Source of the DNA: F1-120-MAGs118 sp013360535
GTDB taxonomy: Bacteria > Planctomycetota > UBA1135 > GCA-002686595
Length of the DNA: 64,000 nt
Assembly: GCA_026647215.1 (NCBI GenBank)
Contig: JAPKHC010000002.1
Coordinates: 257,896-321,895 of the forward strand
Direction: 5' to 3'
Part shown: positions 1 to 8,263 of the stretch, piece after piece
How the letters are laid out: the number at the start of each line of letters is the position of its first letter
How positions within the stretch are numbered: the stretch's first letter is position 1
Notes under the pieces: generated by a model
The model's input: only the letters and a program-made list of their open reading frames with translations
Told to the model about the DNA's origin: nothing
Databases searched by the model: none
Program-made: the position numbers and the translations under genes

Positions 1-2280
1 GCGCGGGTCGGCGACGTCGCACAAGGCCACCAACTGCGCGCGGTACTCCAGCCGGCGCGCGACGCCCTCCGGCGTGAGGCCGGACTTCGCGAACAGCTTG
101 AGCGCACGCCACAGGTGCTGCGAGAACGGCAGGAAGCGCGTGCGGTCGCACAGGTGAGCCTCCTCGTGCGTCGCGGTGGCCTCGAGCAGCTCGTCGAGCG
201 AGATTCCCGGCCCCTTCTCGCCGCGCGCGCGCCGGTCGGCGATCACCGCGAGCCGCAGGCGGTCGCCCTCGCCGAGCAGCATCGTCGCGTCGCGACGCTC
301 CGCCCGCCGCAGGTCCGCACGCTCCGGCCGCGTGACGAGCGCCAGCCCACGCGTCGACAGCGCCCGCTCGATACGCTCGGCGCCACGCTCGGAGTAGAAG
401 CGCCGCTCGAACTCGATCCACGGCGCGCGCTCGCGCCGGATCGAGTCGATGTCGAGCCAGTACCCTTCGTGCAGCGCGGCACCGGAAATCTCCGCGCCGA
501 GGCGTCCTGCGCGGCTCTTCAAGTCCGCGCCTTCGCACCACGCGATCGTGCCCGACCACGGCACGCCCAGATGTTCTCCGCGGCGCGGCGCGACGAGCAC
601 GCGCGCGAGGATCGTCCCGTCGGGATCCTCGCCGCTCATCTGCCCGAACAGGCCGAAGCGCCCGAGGCTCGCGAGCAGCTCCGCGAGCCCTCCGACGGGC
701 CGATCGGCTCCACCGAGTCCCGCACGCTCGTCGGCGCTCGAGAACACCGGCCCAGGATGGACGATGCGCGCGAGTCCCGCGTAGTCGATCTGCGGAGACG
801 CGAGCAGGCCCGAGAGCAAGCGCCCGCGATCGGTCTCACCGCCGAGCAGCGCGTGCGCGCGCGCGACCGGAGGCACGAACGACGCGAGCAGCGCATCGAG
901 CCCCACGTGCGGCGGCGGCGTCGACGGCGCGCCGGGTTCCAGCTTCTGCGAAGGATTGCGGTACGAGACCGTCAGGCGCTGCAGGTCGGCGAGCAGCTGC
1001 TGCCCGGCCGCCGCACGATCCTCGAGCGCGAGCGCGGTGTCGAGCTCCTGCGCCGCCAGGCTCGCCGCCACGGCACGCGCCTCGCGGAACCAGCCGGCCG
1101 CGAGCAGCGTGTCGCCCAGCGCATGCAGCTGCTCCGCCGTCGGCACCGGATCGAGGGCCCGCGCCGCGAGCACGACCGCGCGCAGGTTCTCATCCTCGGG
1201 CAACCCGTCGGCGGCGAGCACGATCCGCGGCAGGTCGGCGAGCCACTCCTCGGTGCCGAGCCCGAACTGCCCCGCCGCAAAACGTGCGGCCCGCAGCAGC
1301 GGCCCGGTGCTCACGGCGCCACCGTGCCCGGCGCGCCGCAACAACCCGAGCGCGAGCGGCGAAGGCCGCTGGTCGAGCAGGATCTCCGCGCGCAGGCGGT
1401 CGCGCGTGACGCCGGGCCGCGAGCCGAGCGCGAGCTGCAGCTCGAGCAGCGCCGAGTCCGAAGCGCGGAACACGCGCATGCGCCGCACGAGCTCCTCGAC
1501 CTCGACCTCCGTGAGGTCGGCCTCGCGCAGCAGATCGAGCGCGCGCTCCCAGCCCTGCTGGAACTCCGGCTGGAAGAACAGCGTCAGCTCGATGCCGGCC
1601 ATCTGCGCCGCGAGCTCGACGCGGTCGACGGGCGCGAGGGCGGGCTGCGCGAGGTGTCGCTCCAGCACCTTGAGCGCCTCGCGCGGTCGGTCGGCGAGCA
1701 CGTGGTAGCGCGCGAGCGCGGCGACGAAGTACGAGCGCTCCCACGGATCGCGCGCGAGCGCGAGCGCCCGCTCGCTGTGGCGCACGGCACCGGCGAAGTC
1801 CCGCCGCATCGCCGCCGCCCAACCCAGTCCGTGCTGCGCCCAAGACAGGGTCGGCGCCACTCGCGCGGCTTGCTCGAAGCGCGCGACCCCGAGGTCGCCC
1901 TCGAGTCGTCCGACGAGGTACAGGAGCGCTCCGTCGTTCGGCCTCGCCGCCAGTTCCGCGCGGCGTGCCGCGAGAGCTTCGAGGCCGAGCAGATCCTCGC
2001 CGTCGAGCACGTCCGCTAGCCGCCGCGGCGCGACCCAGTCGGGCTCGAGCTCGATCGCACGCCGCAGCGCCTCGCGCACGCGCTCGCGCGCCAGCGGGTC
2101 GTCCTTGCGATCCCACGCCCGTGCCTCCTCGAAGGCCGCCGAGGCCTCGCCGCGCACCGGCGGCGCGCGCATCGAGGTCCCCAGGCTGGCGCAGGCCGCG
2201 ACGAGGGCGAGCGCGAGCCACGCGGCGAGCCGGGCCAGCTTGCGAGGCACGTTTCCCAGCGGAATTCGCCGCGTTTCCAT
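1..2280 (-). CDS. TPR-type lipoprotein with C-terminal HExxH metallopeptidase-like motif (3' end off window)
   Basis: The reading frame is open from the ATG at 2280 to the left edge (760 codons seen, no stop), so the C-terminus is missing. The N-terminus is basic, then hydrophobic, then has a lipobox (LALVAAC, Cys near residue 30), so the protein is probably exported and lipid-anchored. The middle is helical and Ala/Leu/Arg-rich with TPR-like repeats (residues about 45-260, including an AQHGLGWAAAMRRDFAGAV unit). Near residue 705 there is THEEAHLCDRTRF, a good HExxH zinc-peptidase motif, so an envelope metallopeptidase with a TPR scaffold is possible. The third zinc ligand would lie outside the window. 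No Shine-Dalgarno is evident. It is divergent from the thioredoxin-like gene across 124 bp. Confidence 0.85.
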   Translation of the reverse strand, partial: METRRIPLGNVPRKLARLAAWLALALVAACASLGTSMRAPPVRGEASAAFEEARAWDRKDDPLARERVREALRRAIELEPDWVAPRRLADVLDGEDLLGLEALAARRAELAARPNDGALLYLVGRLEGDLGVARFEQAARVAPTLSWAQHGLGWAAAMRRDFAGAVRHSERALALARDPWERSYFVAALARYHVLADRPREALKVLERHLAQPALAPVDRVELAAQMAGIELTLFFQPEFQQGWERALDLLREADLTEVEVEELVRRMRVFRASDSALLELQLALGSRPGVTRDRLRAEILLDQRPSPLALGLLRRAGHGGAVSTGPLLRAARFAAGQFGLGTEEWLADLPRIVLAADGLPEDENLRAVVLAARALDPVPTAEQLHALGDTLLAAGWFREARAVAASLAAQELDTALALEDRAAAGQQLLADLQRLTVSYRNPSQKLEPGAPSTPPPHVGLDALLASFVPPVARAHALLGGETDRGRLLSGLLASPQIDYAGLARIVHPGPVFSSADERAGLGGADRPVGGLAELLASLGRFGLFGQMSGEDPDGTILARVLVAPRRGEHLGVPWSGTIAWCEGADLKSRAGRLGAEISGAALHEGYWLDIDSIRRERAPWIEFERRFYSERGAERIERALSTRGLALVTRPERADLRRAERRDATMLLGEGDRLRLAVIADRRARGEKGPGISLDELLEATATHEEAHLCDRTRFLPFSQHLWRALKLFAKSGLTPEGVARRLEYRAQLVALCDVADPR

Positions 2281-2404
2281 CGGGCTCGGCGCCCCGCGCG
2301 CCGTCCAGACGCGACTCGGCACCCGCCCGTCCGCGCGGGCCCTCCGACCACCGTTCCGGTCCCGGTGCTTGCGCCCCGCGCCATCGCGGGGAGACACTGC
2401 ACCC

Positions 2405-3562
2405 ATGCTGCTCTTCAAGACGTCGATGGTGGCGCTCTCCGTGGGCATCTTGGCGCTCGGAGCGACGCCGTTCCAGCCCGCGCCCGCGCCTGCAGAGTTC
2501 GCGCAAGGCAAGAAGCCGCCGCAGGCCCAGCCCAAGCCGCTCGTTCCGTTCTTCGGCGACTACGACCAGGCCCTGCAGCGCGCGAGCGACCGCAACGTGC
2601 CCGCGCTGATCTTCGCCTTCCACGAGGATCCGGCCGCGCCGCACGACGACATCCGCGCCTTCCGCGACGGCCTGTTCGCGAGTGCCGAGCTCGCGGCGCT
2701 CGCGCCTTCGATCGTGCTCGCCATCGGCGCCACGGGCTCGCACGCGACCTCTCCGATCGAGATCGAGCGCGGCGGAGAGAAGACCAAGGTCCAGGTGTGC
2801 TCGTGGTACCGCGCCGAGACCTGCATGGCGCACCAGAAGCTGTTCGACTCCGCCTACAAGGAGCACAACGTCGAGGGCGAGCTCAAGACGCCGGCGGTGA
2901 TCCTGATGCGACCCGACCGCACGGTGGCGCAGGTCTGGCAAACGGGGCAGGCGCCGAACATGGAGGAAGTCCTGCGCACGACGCGCGAGGAGCAGGTGAA
3001 GGCCGGCGAGGGGCTGAAGGAGGAGCAGCTCGTCGAGGTGCTCGCGCTCAAGAAGCGCGGCGATCAGGAGATCGAGAAGTCGCAGTGGGCCGCGGCCTAC
3101 GCGACCTGGTCGAAGCTGCTCGGCATCACGTCGAAGACCAAGCACTCGGTGCACGCCCTCGACCAGCAGGAGTTTGCGGCCGGGGAGCTCGAGAAGCTGC
3201 GCGGCGCGGCCCGCAAGCGCATCGCGGAAGGCAACGTCGCGCTCGGCTACAAGATCCTCGTCGAGCTGCAGGCCTCGCTCGTCGGAACGCCGCTCGAGAA
3301 GGAGCTCGCCAAGGAGATCCTCGCGCTCGAGAAGGACAAGGCGACCAAGGACGCCGTCGCGGCCTACAAGCGCGAGCTCGAGGCCGAGAAGCTCTGGCTG
3401 GAGCTGGTCGAGCTGGAGAAGAAGGAACCGAAGAAGGCCGAAGCGAAGGTCCGCAACCTGCTGCGCAAATTCGGTGACACGCCGGCCGGGAAGCGCGCGC
3501 GGGAGACCTACCCGAAGATCGCCGAGGACGAGGACACGAAGAAGGCGGGCGGAGGGAAGTAA
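2405..3562 (+). CDS. Secreted thioredoxin-fold-like protein with helical C-terminal region
   Basis: 385 residues. The frame stays open upstream, but ATG 2405 is chosen because it begins a signal peptide (MLLFKTSMVALSVGILALGA). Residues about 45-195 look like a thioredoxin-like domain: a beta-strand VPALIFAFHED, a later cis-Pro-like TPAVILMRPD, and no CxxC active site. Two Cys flank a short loop (CSWYRAETC) instead. Residues 200-385 are Lys/Glu-rich helices resembling TPR or coiled coil. It is likely a periplasmic scaffold or chaperone-like protein rather than an oxidoreductase; the exact role is unknown. It converges on the GYWKN protein with only 38 bp between stops. Confidence 0.85.
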   Translation: MLLFKTSMVALSVGILALGATPFQPAPAPAEFAQGKKPPQAQPKPLVPFFGDYDQALQRASDRNVPALIFAFHEDPAAPHDDIRAFRDGLFASAELAALAPSIVLAIGATGSHATSPIEIERGGEKTKVQVCSWYRAETCMAHQKLFDSAYKEHNVEGELKTPAVILMRPDRTVAQVWQTGQAPNMEEVLRTTREEQVKAGEGLKEEQLVEVLALKKRGDQEIEKSQWAAAYATWSKLLGITSKTKHSVHALDQQEFAAGELEKLRGAARKRIAEGNVALGYKILVELQASLVGTPLEKELAKEILALEKDKATKDAVAAYKRELEAEKLWLELVELEKKEPKKAEAKVRNLLRKFGDTPAGKRARETYPKIAEDEDTKKAGGGK

Positions 3563-3600
3563 CTCCCCACCGCCCGCCCCATGCCGTCACCGGCCGAGCG

Positions 3601-4311
3601 CTAGTAGTTCGTCGCGCTCTGCGGGCAGCCACCCTCGCCGTTGTTCATGGTGTCGAGGTTCGTGGCGAGCGGCTCGTAGGCGCCGTTCACGATCGCGTCG
3701 TGGACGAGGTCGATGACTTCGCCGGCCGCGAGACCGTAGCTGACGTCCATGTCGCCGCCGTTGAGCAGCGCCGCGACGCCGTGACGGGCGAGCTTGTTGA
3801 GCTTGCCGCCGCCGAGGTTGAGCGCCTGCATCAGGGTGATGTCGGGCGTGAAGGCGTCGACGCCGAAGACGGTGTCGAAGTCGTCCGTCGGGTTGAAGCC
3901 CGAGTCGTGCCACGCTTCCTCGTGGTTCTTCCAGTAACCCGGGGTGCAGCCCTGAGTGCCCGGCGTCACCTGCACGTAGAGGCGGCAGGTGTAGTGCAGG
4001 CCTTCGGGGTCCGTGACGCGCAGGCGCACGCCGCAGAACACGTCGCAGGAGCTCGAGGTGTCGAGCACGACGTCCGTGACGGCCGAGGTCGGGTCGGTGA
4101 TGAACGAACCCGGGCACGCGTTCCACTGGTAGGTCAGCGGATCTCCATCGGGGTCGTAGGAGTTGAGCACGACCGTGATCGAGGTCGTGGCGCCCTGGCA
4201 GGGGGCGATCCACACGCCGCCTTCATCGCAGAAGGGCGGGTTGTTCTGGGCGAGGGCGGCACCGGCGAGCACGGTGGCAGCGGCGGCGAGGCGAAGGGTC
4301 TTGGTGAACAT
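3601..4311 (-). CDS. Secreted GYWKN-motif protein, paralogue 1
   Basis: 236 residues with a clear signal peptide (ATVLAGAALAQ, cleavage near residue 22). The mature protein starts with a Cys-containing Ig/PKD-like module (YDPDGDPLTYQW, residues about 50-62) and several paired Cys, which fits a disulfide-stabilised extracellular domain. Residues about 118-128 hold GCTPGYWKNH, a motif found in many secreted bacterial proteins of unknown function. The C-terminal third carries LARHGVAALLN and ends near EGGCPQSATNY. It is closely similar to the next gene upstream on the same strand, so the pair arose by tandem duplication. The function is not known; an extracellular matrix or surface role is a guess. 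Confidence 0.88.
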   Translation of the reverse strand: MFTKTLRLAAAATVLAGAALAQNNPPFCDEGGVWIAPCQGATTSITVVLNSYDPDGDPLTYQWNACPGSFITDPTSAVTDVVLDTSSSCDVFCGVRLRVTDPEGLHYTCRLYVQVTPGTQGCTPGYWKNHEEAWHDSGFNPTDDFDTVFGVDAFTPDITLMQALNLGGGKLNKLARHGVAALLNGGDMDVSYGLAAGEVIDLVHDAIVNGAYEPLATNLDTMNNGEGGCPQSATNY

Positions 4312-4342
4312 GGGCAGGAATCTTCGGGAGGATTGAGAAGAA

Positions 4343-4367
4343 GGTCAGGAAGCGTTCCTTCCTGACC
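4343..4367. promoter_or_regulatory. Inverted repeat upstream of paralogue 1
   Basis: Perfect 9-bp arms (GGTCAGGAA / TTCCTGACC) around a 7-nt centre, 32 bp upstream of the start codon at 4311. It could be a leader hairpin or an operator. Nothing else supports a specific regulator. Confidence 0.4.
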
Positions 4368-4482
4368 GGAACTTTGGTTCCGGACTCCACGATCCTACCC
4401 CCAAATACAACTTCCTGTCCAGAATCCTGATGTGGCTCTGGATCGGTCCCTCTCCGGTGCTCGCTTGCAGCGCACGAAACGA

Positions 4483-4510
4483 GGGCGGCGGCCCGTTCGA
4501 GCCGCCGCCC
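4483..4510 (-). terminator. GC hairpin terminator after paralogue 2
   Basis: Perfect 10-bp stem GGGCGGCGGC / GCCGCCGCCC with an 8-nt loop, 47 bp after the stop of the gene ending at 4558. Read on the minus strand it is followed by a T-rich TCGTTTCGT stretch, consistent with factor-independent termination. Confidence 0.65.
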
Positions 4511-4557
4511 CGCTCCAGTTGCCGGAAAGCGTTTCGCGCTCCGGTCACCGGTGAATC

Positions 4558-5436
4558 TCAGTTCCACCAGTGGTAGTGGCAGTTCAGCCAGCTCCACATC
4601 GAACCGAAGCTGCCGCAGAAGCCGTTGCCGTGGTGGCCACCGCCCGAACCACCGCCCCACCAGCCGCCGCCCCAACCACCACCGTGGCCACCCCCGTGGC
4701 CGCCGCCGCCCCAGCCGCCGCCGCAACCGCCGCCATTGCCGCTGTTGGGGCAACCACCTTCGCCGTCGTTGTACTGCTCGAGCTGCGACGCGAGCGGCTC
4801 GTACTGGCACGTGTTGATCGCGTTGGCGACCAGCGCGATGACCTCGTTCGGCGCGAGCGCGTAGGCCACGTCGGGATCGGCCGCGTTGAGCAGCGCCGCG
4901 ACGCCGTGGCGCGCGAGCTTCTTCAGGCCACCGCCGTTGAGGGCGATCGCGGACTTCAGCTTGAGGTTCGGCGAGAAGGCATTGACGCCGAAGGTTTCGT
5001 CGAAGTCGTCGTTGGGGCTGTAACCCGTGTCGTCCCAGGCGAAGAGCTTGTTCTTCCAGTAGCCCTGAGAGCAGCCTTCGTCCCCGGGGACGACCTGCAC
5101 GTAGAGGCGGCAGGTGTAGTGCTCACCCGAGGGATCGGTGACACGCAGGCGCACGCCGCAGAACACGTCGCAGGAGCTCGACGTGTCGAGCACGACGTCC
5201 GTCACGGCCGAGGTAGGGTCGGTGAGGAACGAGCCCGGGCACGCGGCCCACTGGTACGTCAGCGGATCGCCATCGGGGTCGTAGGCGTTGAGCGTGACGG
5301 TGATCGAGGACGTCGCGCCCTGACAGGCCGTGGTCCACACGCCACCTTCATCGCAGAAGGGGCCTTGGTTCTGGGCGACGGCGGCCGTCGAGAGGGTGAG
5401 GGCCGTCAGGACGGCGGGAAGGAACCGGGAGATCAT
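4558..5436 (-). CDS. Secreted GYWKN-motif protein, paralogue 2, with Gly/His/Trp-rich tail
   Basis: 292 residues from ATG 5436; the frame is open further upstream but this ATG begins the signal peptide (LTALTLSTAAVAQ). The core repeats that of the neighbouring gene almost motif for motif: FCDEGGVW, YDPDGDPLTYQW, SSSCDVFCGVRLRV, GYWKNK, LARHGVAALLN, EGGCPNSGN. It differs by an extra C-terminal tail of about 55 residues (nt 4561-4740) made mainly of Gly with regularly spaced His and Trp, ending in a Trp/His/Cys-rich segment (WSWLNCHYHWWN). Such a tail could self-associate or bind metal; that is inference. Both paralogues share a CAATCCT(T)CC stretch just before their starts. Confidence 0.88.
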   Translation of the reverse strand: MISRFLPAVLTALTLSTAAVAQNQGPFCDEGGVWTTACQGATSSITVTLNAYDPDGDPLTYQWAACPGSFLTDPTSAVTDVVLDTSSSCDVFCGVRLRVTDPSGEHYTCRLYVQVVPGDEGCSQGYWKNKLFAWDDTGYSPNDDFDETFGVNAFSPNLKLKSAIALNGGGLKKLARHGVAALLNAADPDVAYALAPNEVIALVANAINTCQYEPLASQLEQYNDGEGGCPNSGNGGGCGGGWGGGGHGGGHGGGWGGGWWGGGSGGGHHGNGFCGSFGSMWSWLNCHYHWWN

Positions 5437-5767
5437 CGGTAGGACTCTCTGGAAGGATTGCTGGAGGTTGATGCGTTGGAAGAGCCAGCGAGCTGGCCGT
5501 CTGCGGACTTTCCGCCGGGCGCTCGCTCGACCCCTGACCGTACCCCGAATGCAATCTCCTAGGCGTGAGGTTGCAGGCGCGTCACGCGTTATCCACGATT
5601 CAAACCGCGCAGGAAGGAAGGCCATTCCTTCGATGTCGCATTTGGGCGCACCCGCATGGCGACGCGTCCAGCGCTCGCGCTTGCCGCGTGACGCCACGAC
5701 GCCTCGACCCGCAGGAATCTCCGTGGCGAGGCTCACGGAGGCGCCCGACGTCGAGGCCGCGTGTGCG
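5437..5767. other. 331-bp intergenic region
   Basis: No gene is seen. It holds the leader of the gene starting at 5436, a GAAGGAA/TTCCTTC hairpin at 5613-5631 with a 5-nt loop, and the putative ribD terminator at 5719-5740. The stretch 5545-5660 is less GC-rich than its surroundings. Confidence 0.5.
5719..5740 (-). terminator. Possible ribD terminator hairpin
   Basis: 7-bp stem CTCCGTG / CACGGAG with an 8-nt loop, 27 bp beyond the ribD stop. The following minus-strand bases (ATTCCTG) are only weakly T-rich, so it is tentative. Confidence 0.35.
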
Positions 5768-6928
5768 TCAGCTCGCGCCGAGCACGAAGCTCTCGAGCAC
5801 CGCGTCGCCGCCGACCTCGCGGTCGAGCCGCTCGGCCATGCGCAGCTTCCCGAACCACGGCGCCATCGACGGGCCCTCGCCGCCGGACACGGGGCCCGTG
5901 TAGACGCGGATCTGGTCGACGAAGCCCGCCTCGAGATACCGCGTGAGCAACTGCGGGCCGGCCTCGAGCAGCACGCGCCGCACACCTTGCGTCCACAGCC
6001 ATTCCTGCACGTCGCGCAGCGCGACGTGGTCTTCTTCGCTCGAACGCAGGCCCGTGACCTTCACGCCCGCGCGTTCGAGCGCGACGTGCCGCGCCGCGTT
6101 GGCGCCGGCTTGGCAGAGCACGTGCAGCGCACCTGCACCCTCGCCCTCACCGGGCGCCTCGAGCAGGCGACCGTCGGTCGGCGTGCGCAGGTAACTGTCG
6201 AGGATCACTCGCAGCGGCGGCTTCGCCGGATTGCCCGGAGGCCGCACCGTGAAGCGTGGGTTGTCGTACAGCACGGTCGTGACGCCGGTGACGATCGCGT
6301 CGACGCGGCCCCGCAGCACGTGCACTTCCTTGAGCGACTCCGGACCGCTGATCCAGCGTCCCTCCCCTACGTTCGGCGGGGGCGAGAGCTGGCCCGTGCG
6401 CGTCTGCGCCCACTTCGCGATCGTCCACGGGCGCGGGCGGCGGATGCGGTCGATGTCGACCCAACGCAGGAAGTGCGGAGCGACGCGGTCGATCTCGCTG
6501 GCGCGCGGGACGAACTCGACCTCGAGTCCGGCCTCCTGCAGCTGGCGCAGGCCGGCGCCACGGTGGCGCGGATCGGGATCGAGCGAGCCGACGATCACTC
6601 GCCGAATTCCACTGGCGAGGATCGCGTCGGTGCAGGGCGGTGTCTTGCCGGTCGTGGAGCAAGGCTCGAGCGTGACGACGAGCGCGTCCCAGGCCGAAGC
6701 CGGAATGCCGGTCGCCGCCGCGTTGCGCAGCGCCTCGACCTCGGCGTGCGGGCCGCCCCAGAACTCGTGGAAGCCGCGCGCGATCACCTGCCCGCCCGAG
6801 ATGACCGCCGCGCCGACCGCCGGATTGGGCGCGACCTCGAAACGACGCAGCTGCGCCTCTTTCGCGAGGTCCACGAGGATCTCGCGCAGGCTCTGCTCGC
6901 TCAAGGACAGGGTCGCCATGTCGGTCAT
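5768..6928 (-). CDS. ribD: Bifunctional riboflavin biosynthesis deaminase/reductase RibD
   Basis: 386 residues from ATG 6928 (MTDMATLS; ATG 6919 is a possible alternative; longer frames add an unlikely Pro/Arg-rich leader). The N-terminal domain has the zinc cytidine-deaminase signature: HAE at 61-63, PCSTTGKTPPC at 89-99. This would deaminate diamino-hydroxy-ribosylaminopyrimidine phosphate in riboflavin synthesis. The C-terminal domain (about 150-386) has the reductase pattern: RPWTIAKWAQTRTG, SGPESLKEVHVLRGRVDAIVTG, DNPRFTVR, VLLEAGPQL. The length is normal for a fused RibD. No other rib gene is adjacent. It is divergent from mdh across 267 bp, in which I see no clear promoter for either gene. 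Confidence 0.95.
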   Translation of the reverse strand: MTDMATLSLSEQSLREILVDLAKEAQLRRFEVAPNPAVGAAVISGGQVIARGFHEFWGGPHAEVEALRNAAATGIPASAWDALVVTLEPCSTTGKTPPCTDAILASGIRRVIVGSLDPDPRHRGAGLRQLQEAGLEVEFVPRASEIDRVAPHFLRWVDIDRIRRPRPWTIAKWAQTRTGQLSPPPNVGEGRWISGPESLKEVHVLRGRVDAIVTGVTTVLYDNPRFTVRPPGNPAKPPLRVILDSYLRTPTDGRLLEAPGEGEGAGALHVLCQAGANAARHVALERAGVKVTGLRSSEEDHVALRDVQEWLWTQGVRRVLLEAGPQLLTRYLEAGFVDQIRVYTGPVSGGEGPSMAPWFGKLRMAERLDREVGGDAVLESFVLGAS

Positions 6929-7195
6929 CGTCGTACCCGGGGTTGGGGCCGAGGTCACTTTGGGCCGCAGCGGGGCACGATCCAAGCGACTGGATCGGTC
7001 CACGGGCGGTTCGAGGTTCAACCTTAGCGCCGAACCCTTCGGTTTCGAGTCCTTCGACGTGCAGGCCACGCACCCCCACTACGGCCTTGGACCCCCAAGG
7101 CGGGGCGTTTTGTGGGGCTCCCCCTGCAACCGGACCCCCGCGCGCGGCAAACTACGGGTTCCTCCCTGCTCCAGCCAACCCCACAGAGACACCCC

Positions 7196-8191
7196 ATGAC
7201 CAAGGCTCCCATTCGAGTCGCCGTCACTGGCGCGGCCGGCCAGATCGGCTACGCGCTGCTCCCCCGCATCGCCTCGGGCCAGATGTTCGGACCCGACCAG
7301 CCCGTGATCCTCCACATGATCGAGATCCCCCACGAGAAGGCCATGGCGGCCCTCAAGGGAGTCGCGATGGAGCTCGACGACTGCGCCTTCCCGCTGCTCG
7401 CGGGGATGGTGCTCACGAGCGATCCCAAGGAAGGCTTCAAGGACGTCAACTGGGCCTGCCTCGTCGGCGCGAAGCCGCGCGGTCCGGGCATGGAGCGCAA
7501 CGACCTGCTCAAGGACAACGGCGCGATCTTCGTCGGCCAGGGCCGCGCGATCGCCGAGAACGCCGCGTCGAACGTGCGCGTCGCCGTCGTCGGCAACCCG
7601 TGCAACACCAACGCGTGGATCGCGATGCAGGCCGCCAAGGGCGTGCCGAAGGAGCGCTTCACCGCGATGACGCGCCTCGACCAGAACCGCGCGCAGGCGC
7701 AGCTCGCGCAGAAGGCCGGCGTGCCGATCACGACCGTCAGCGGTGCGCTGATCTGGGGCAACCACAGCGCGACGCAAGTGCCCGACTTCTACAACGCGAA
7801 GATCAACGGCCAGTCCGCCGCCAAGGTCATCACCGACGAGGCCTGGCTCAAGGGCGAGTTCATCAAGACCGTGCAGCAGCGTGGCGCGGCGATCATCGCG
7901 GCCCGCGGCGTGTCGAGCGCGGCCTCGGCGGCGAACGCGCTCATCGACCACGTGCGCGACCTGCACTTCGCGACGCCGGCCGGCGAGTACCGCTCGGCCT
8001 GCGTGTGCTCCGACGGTTCCTACGGCGTCCCCGAAGGCCTGATCTTCAGCTACCCGGTCCGTTCCGACGGCAAGGGCGGCTGGAGCATCGTGCAGGGCCT
8101 CGAGACCAACGACTTCCTGAAGGAGAAGCTCGCGGCGACCGTCAAGGAACTCGAGGGCGAGCGCGAGATCGTCAAGACGCTGCTCGGCTGA
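7196..8191 (+). CDS. mdh: Malate dehydrogenase
   Basis: 331 residues from ATG 7196, just before the dinucleotide-binding loop VAVTGAAGQIGYALL (residues 8-22). Substrate and catalytic motifs of the NAD-dependent malate dehydrogenase family are present: the mobile-loop segment GAKPRGPGMERNDLL, the GNPCNTNAW segment, MTRLDQNRA, and the catalytic-His region GNHSATQVPDF. It interconverts malate and oxaloacetate in the TCA cycle, in the cytoplasm. The family resembles the cytosolic/plant-type MDH in its GYALL start. It is a single gene with its own strong terminator just downstream. The 5' untranslated region appears to be at least several tens of nt, with no strong ribosome site. Confidence 0.96.
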   Translation: MTKAPIRVAVTGAAGQIGYALLPRIASGQMFGPDQPVILHMIEIPHEKAMAALKGVAMELDDCAFPLLAGMVLTSDPKEGFKDVNWACLVGAKPRGPGMERNDLLKDNGAIFVGQGRAIAENAASNVRVAVVGNPCNTNAWIAMQAAKGVPKERFTAMTRLDQNRAQAQLAQKAGVPITTVSGALIWGNHSATQVPDFYNAKINGQSAAKVITDEAWLKGEFIKTVQQRGAAIIAARGVSSAASAANALIDHVRDLHFATPAGEYRSACVCSDGSYGVPEGLIFSYPVRSDGKGGWSIVQGLETNDFLKEKLAATVKELEGEREIVKTLLG

Positions 8192-8211
8192 GTTTCGAGC
8201 GCCGAACTTCA

Positions 8212-8257
8212 CGCGCGCCCGCCGCAGGAAAATCTCCTGCGTCGGGCGCGCGGTTTT
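8212..8257 (+). terminator. Strong intrinsic terminator after mdh
   Basis: Long GC-rich stem (CGCGCGCCCGCCGCAGGA paired with TCCTGCGTCGGGCGCGCG, one mismatch) with a short AAATC-type loop, directly followed by GGTTTTTG. It lies 20 bp after the mdh stop and also separates it from the convergent SGNH gene. Confidence 0.85.
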
Positions 8258-8263
8258 TGCGAG

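Noticed and set aside
4620..4735. Dense CCG/CCA repeats resembling a repeat array
   Set aside because: They are the codons of the Gly/His/Trp-rich tail of the second GYWKN protein; unit lengths vary, with no spacers, so not CRISPR.
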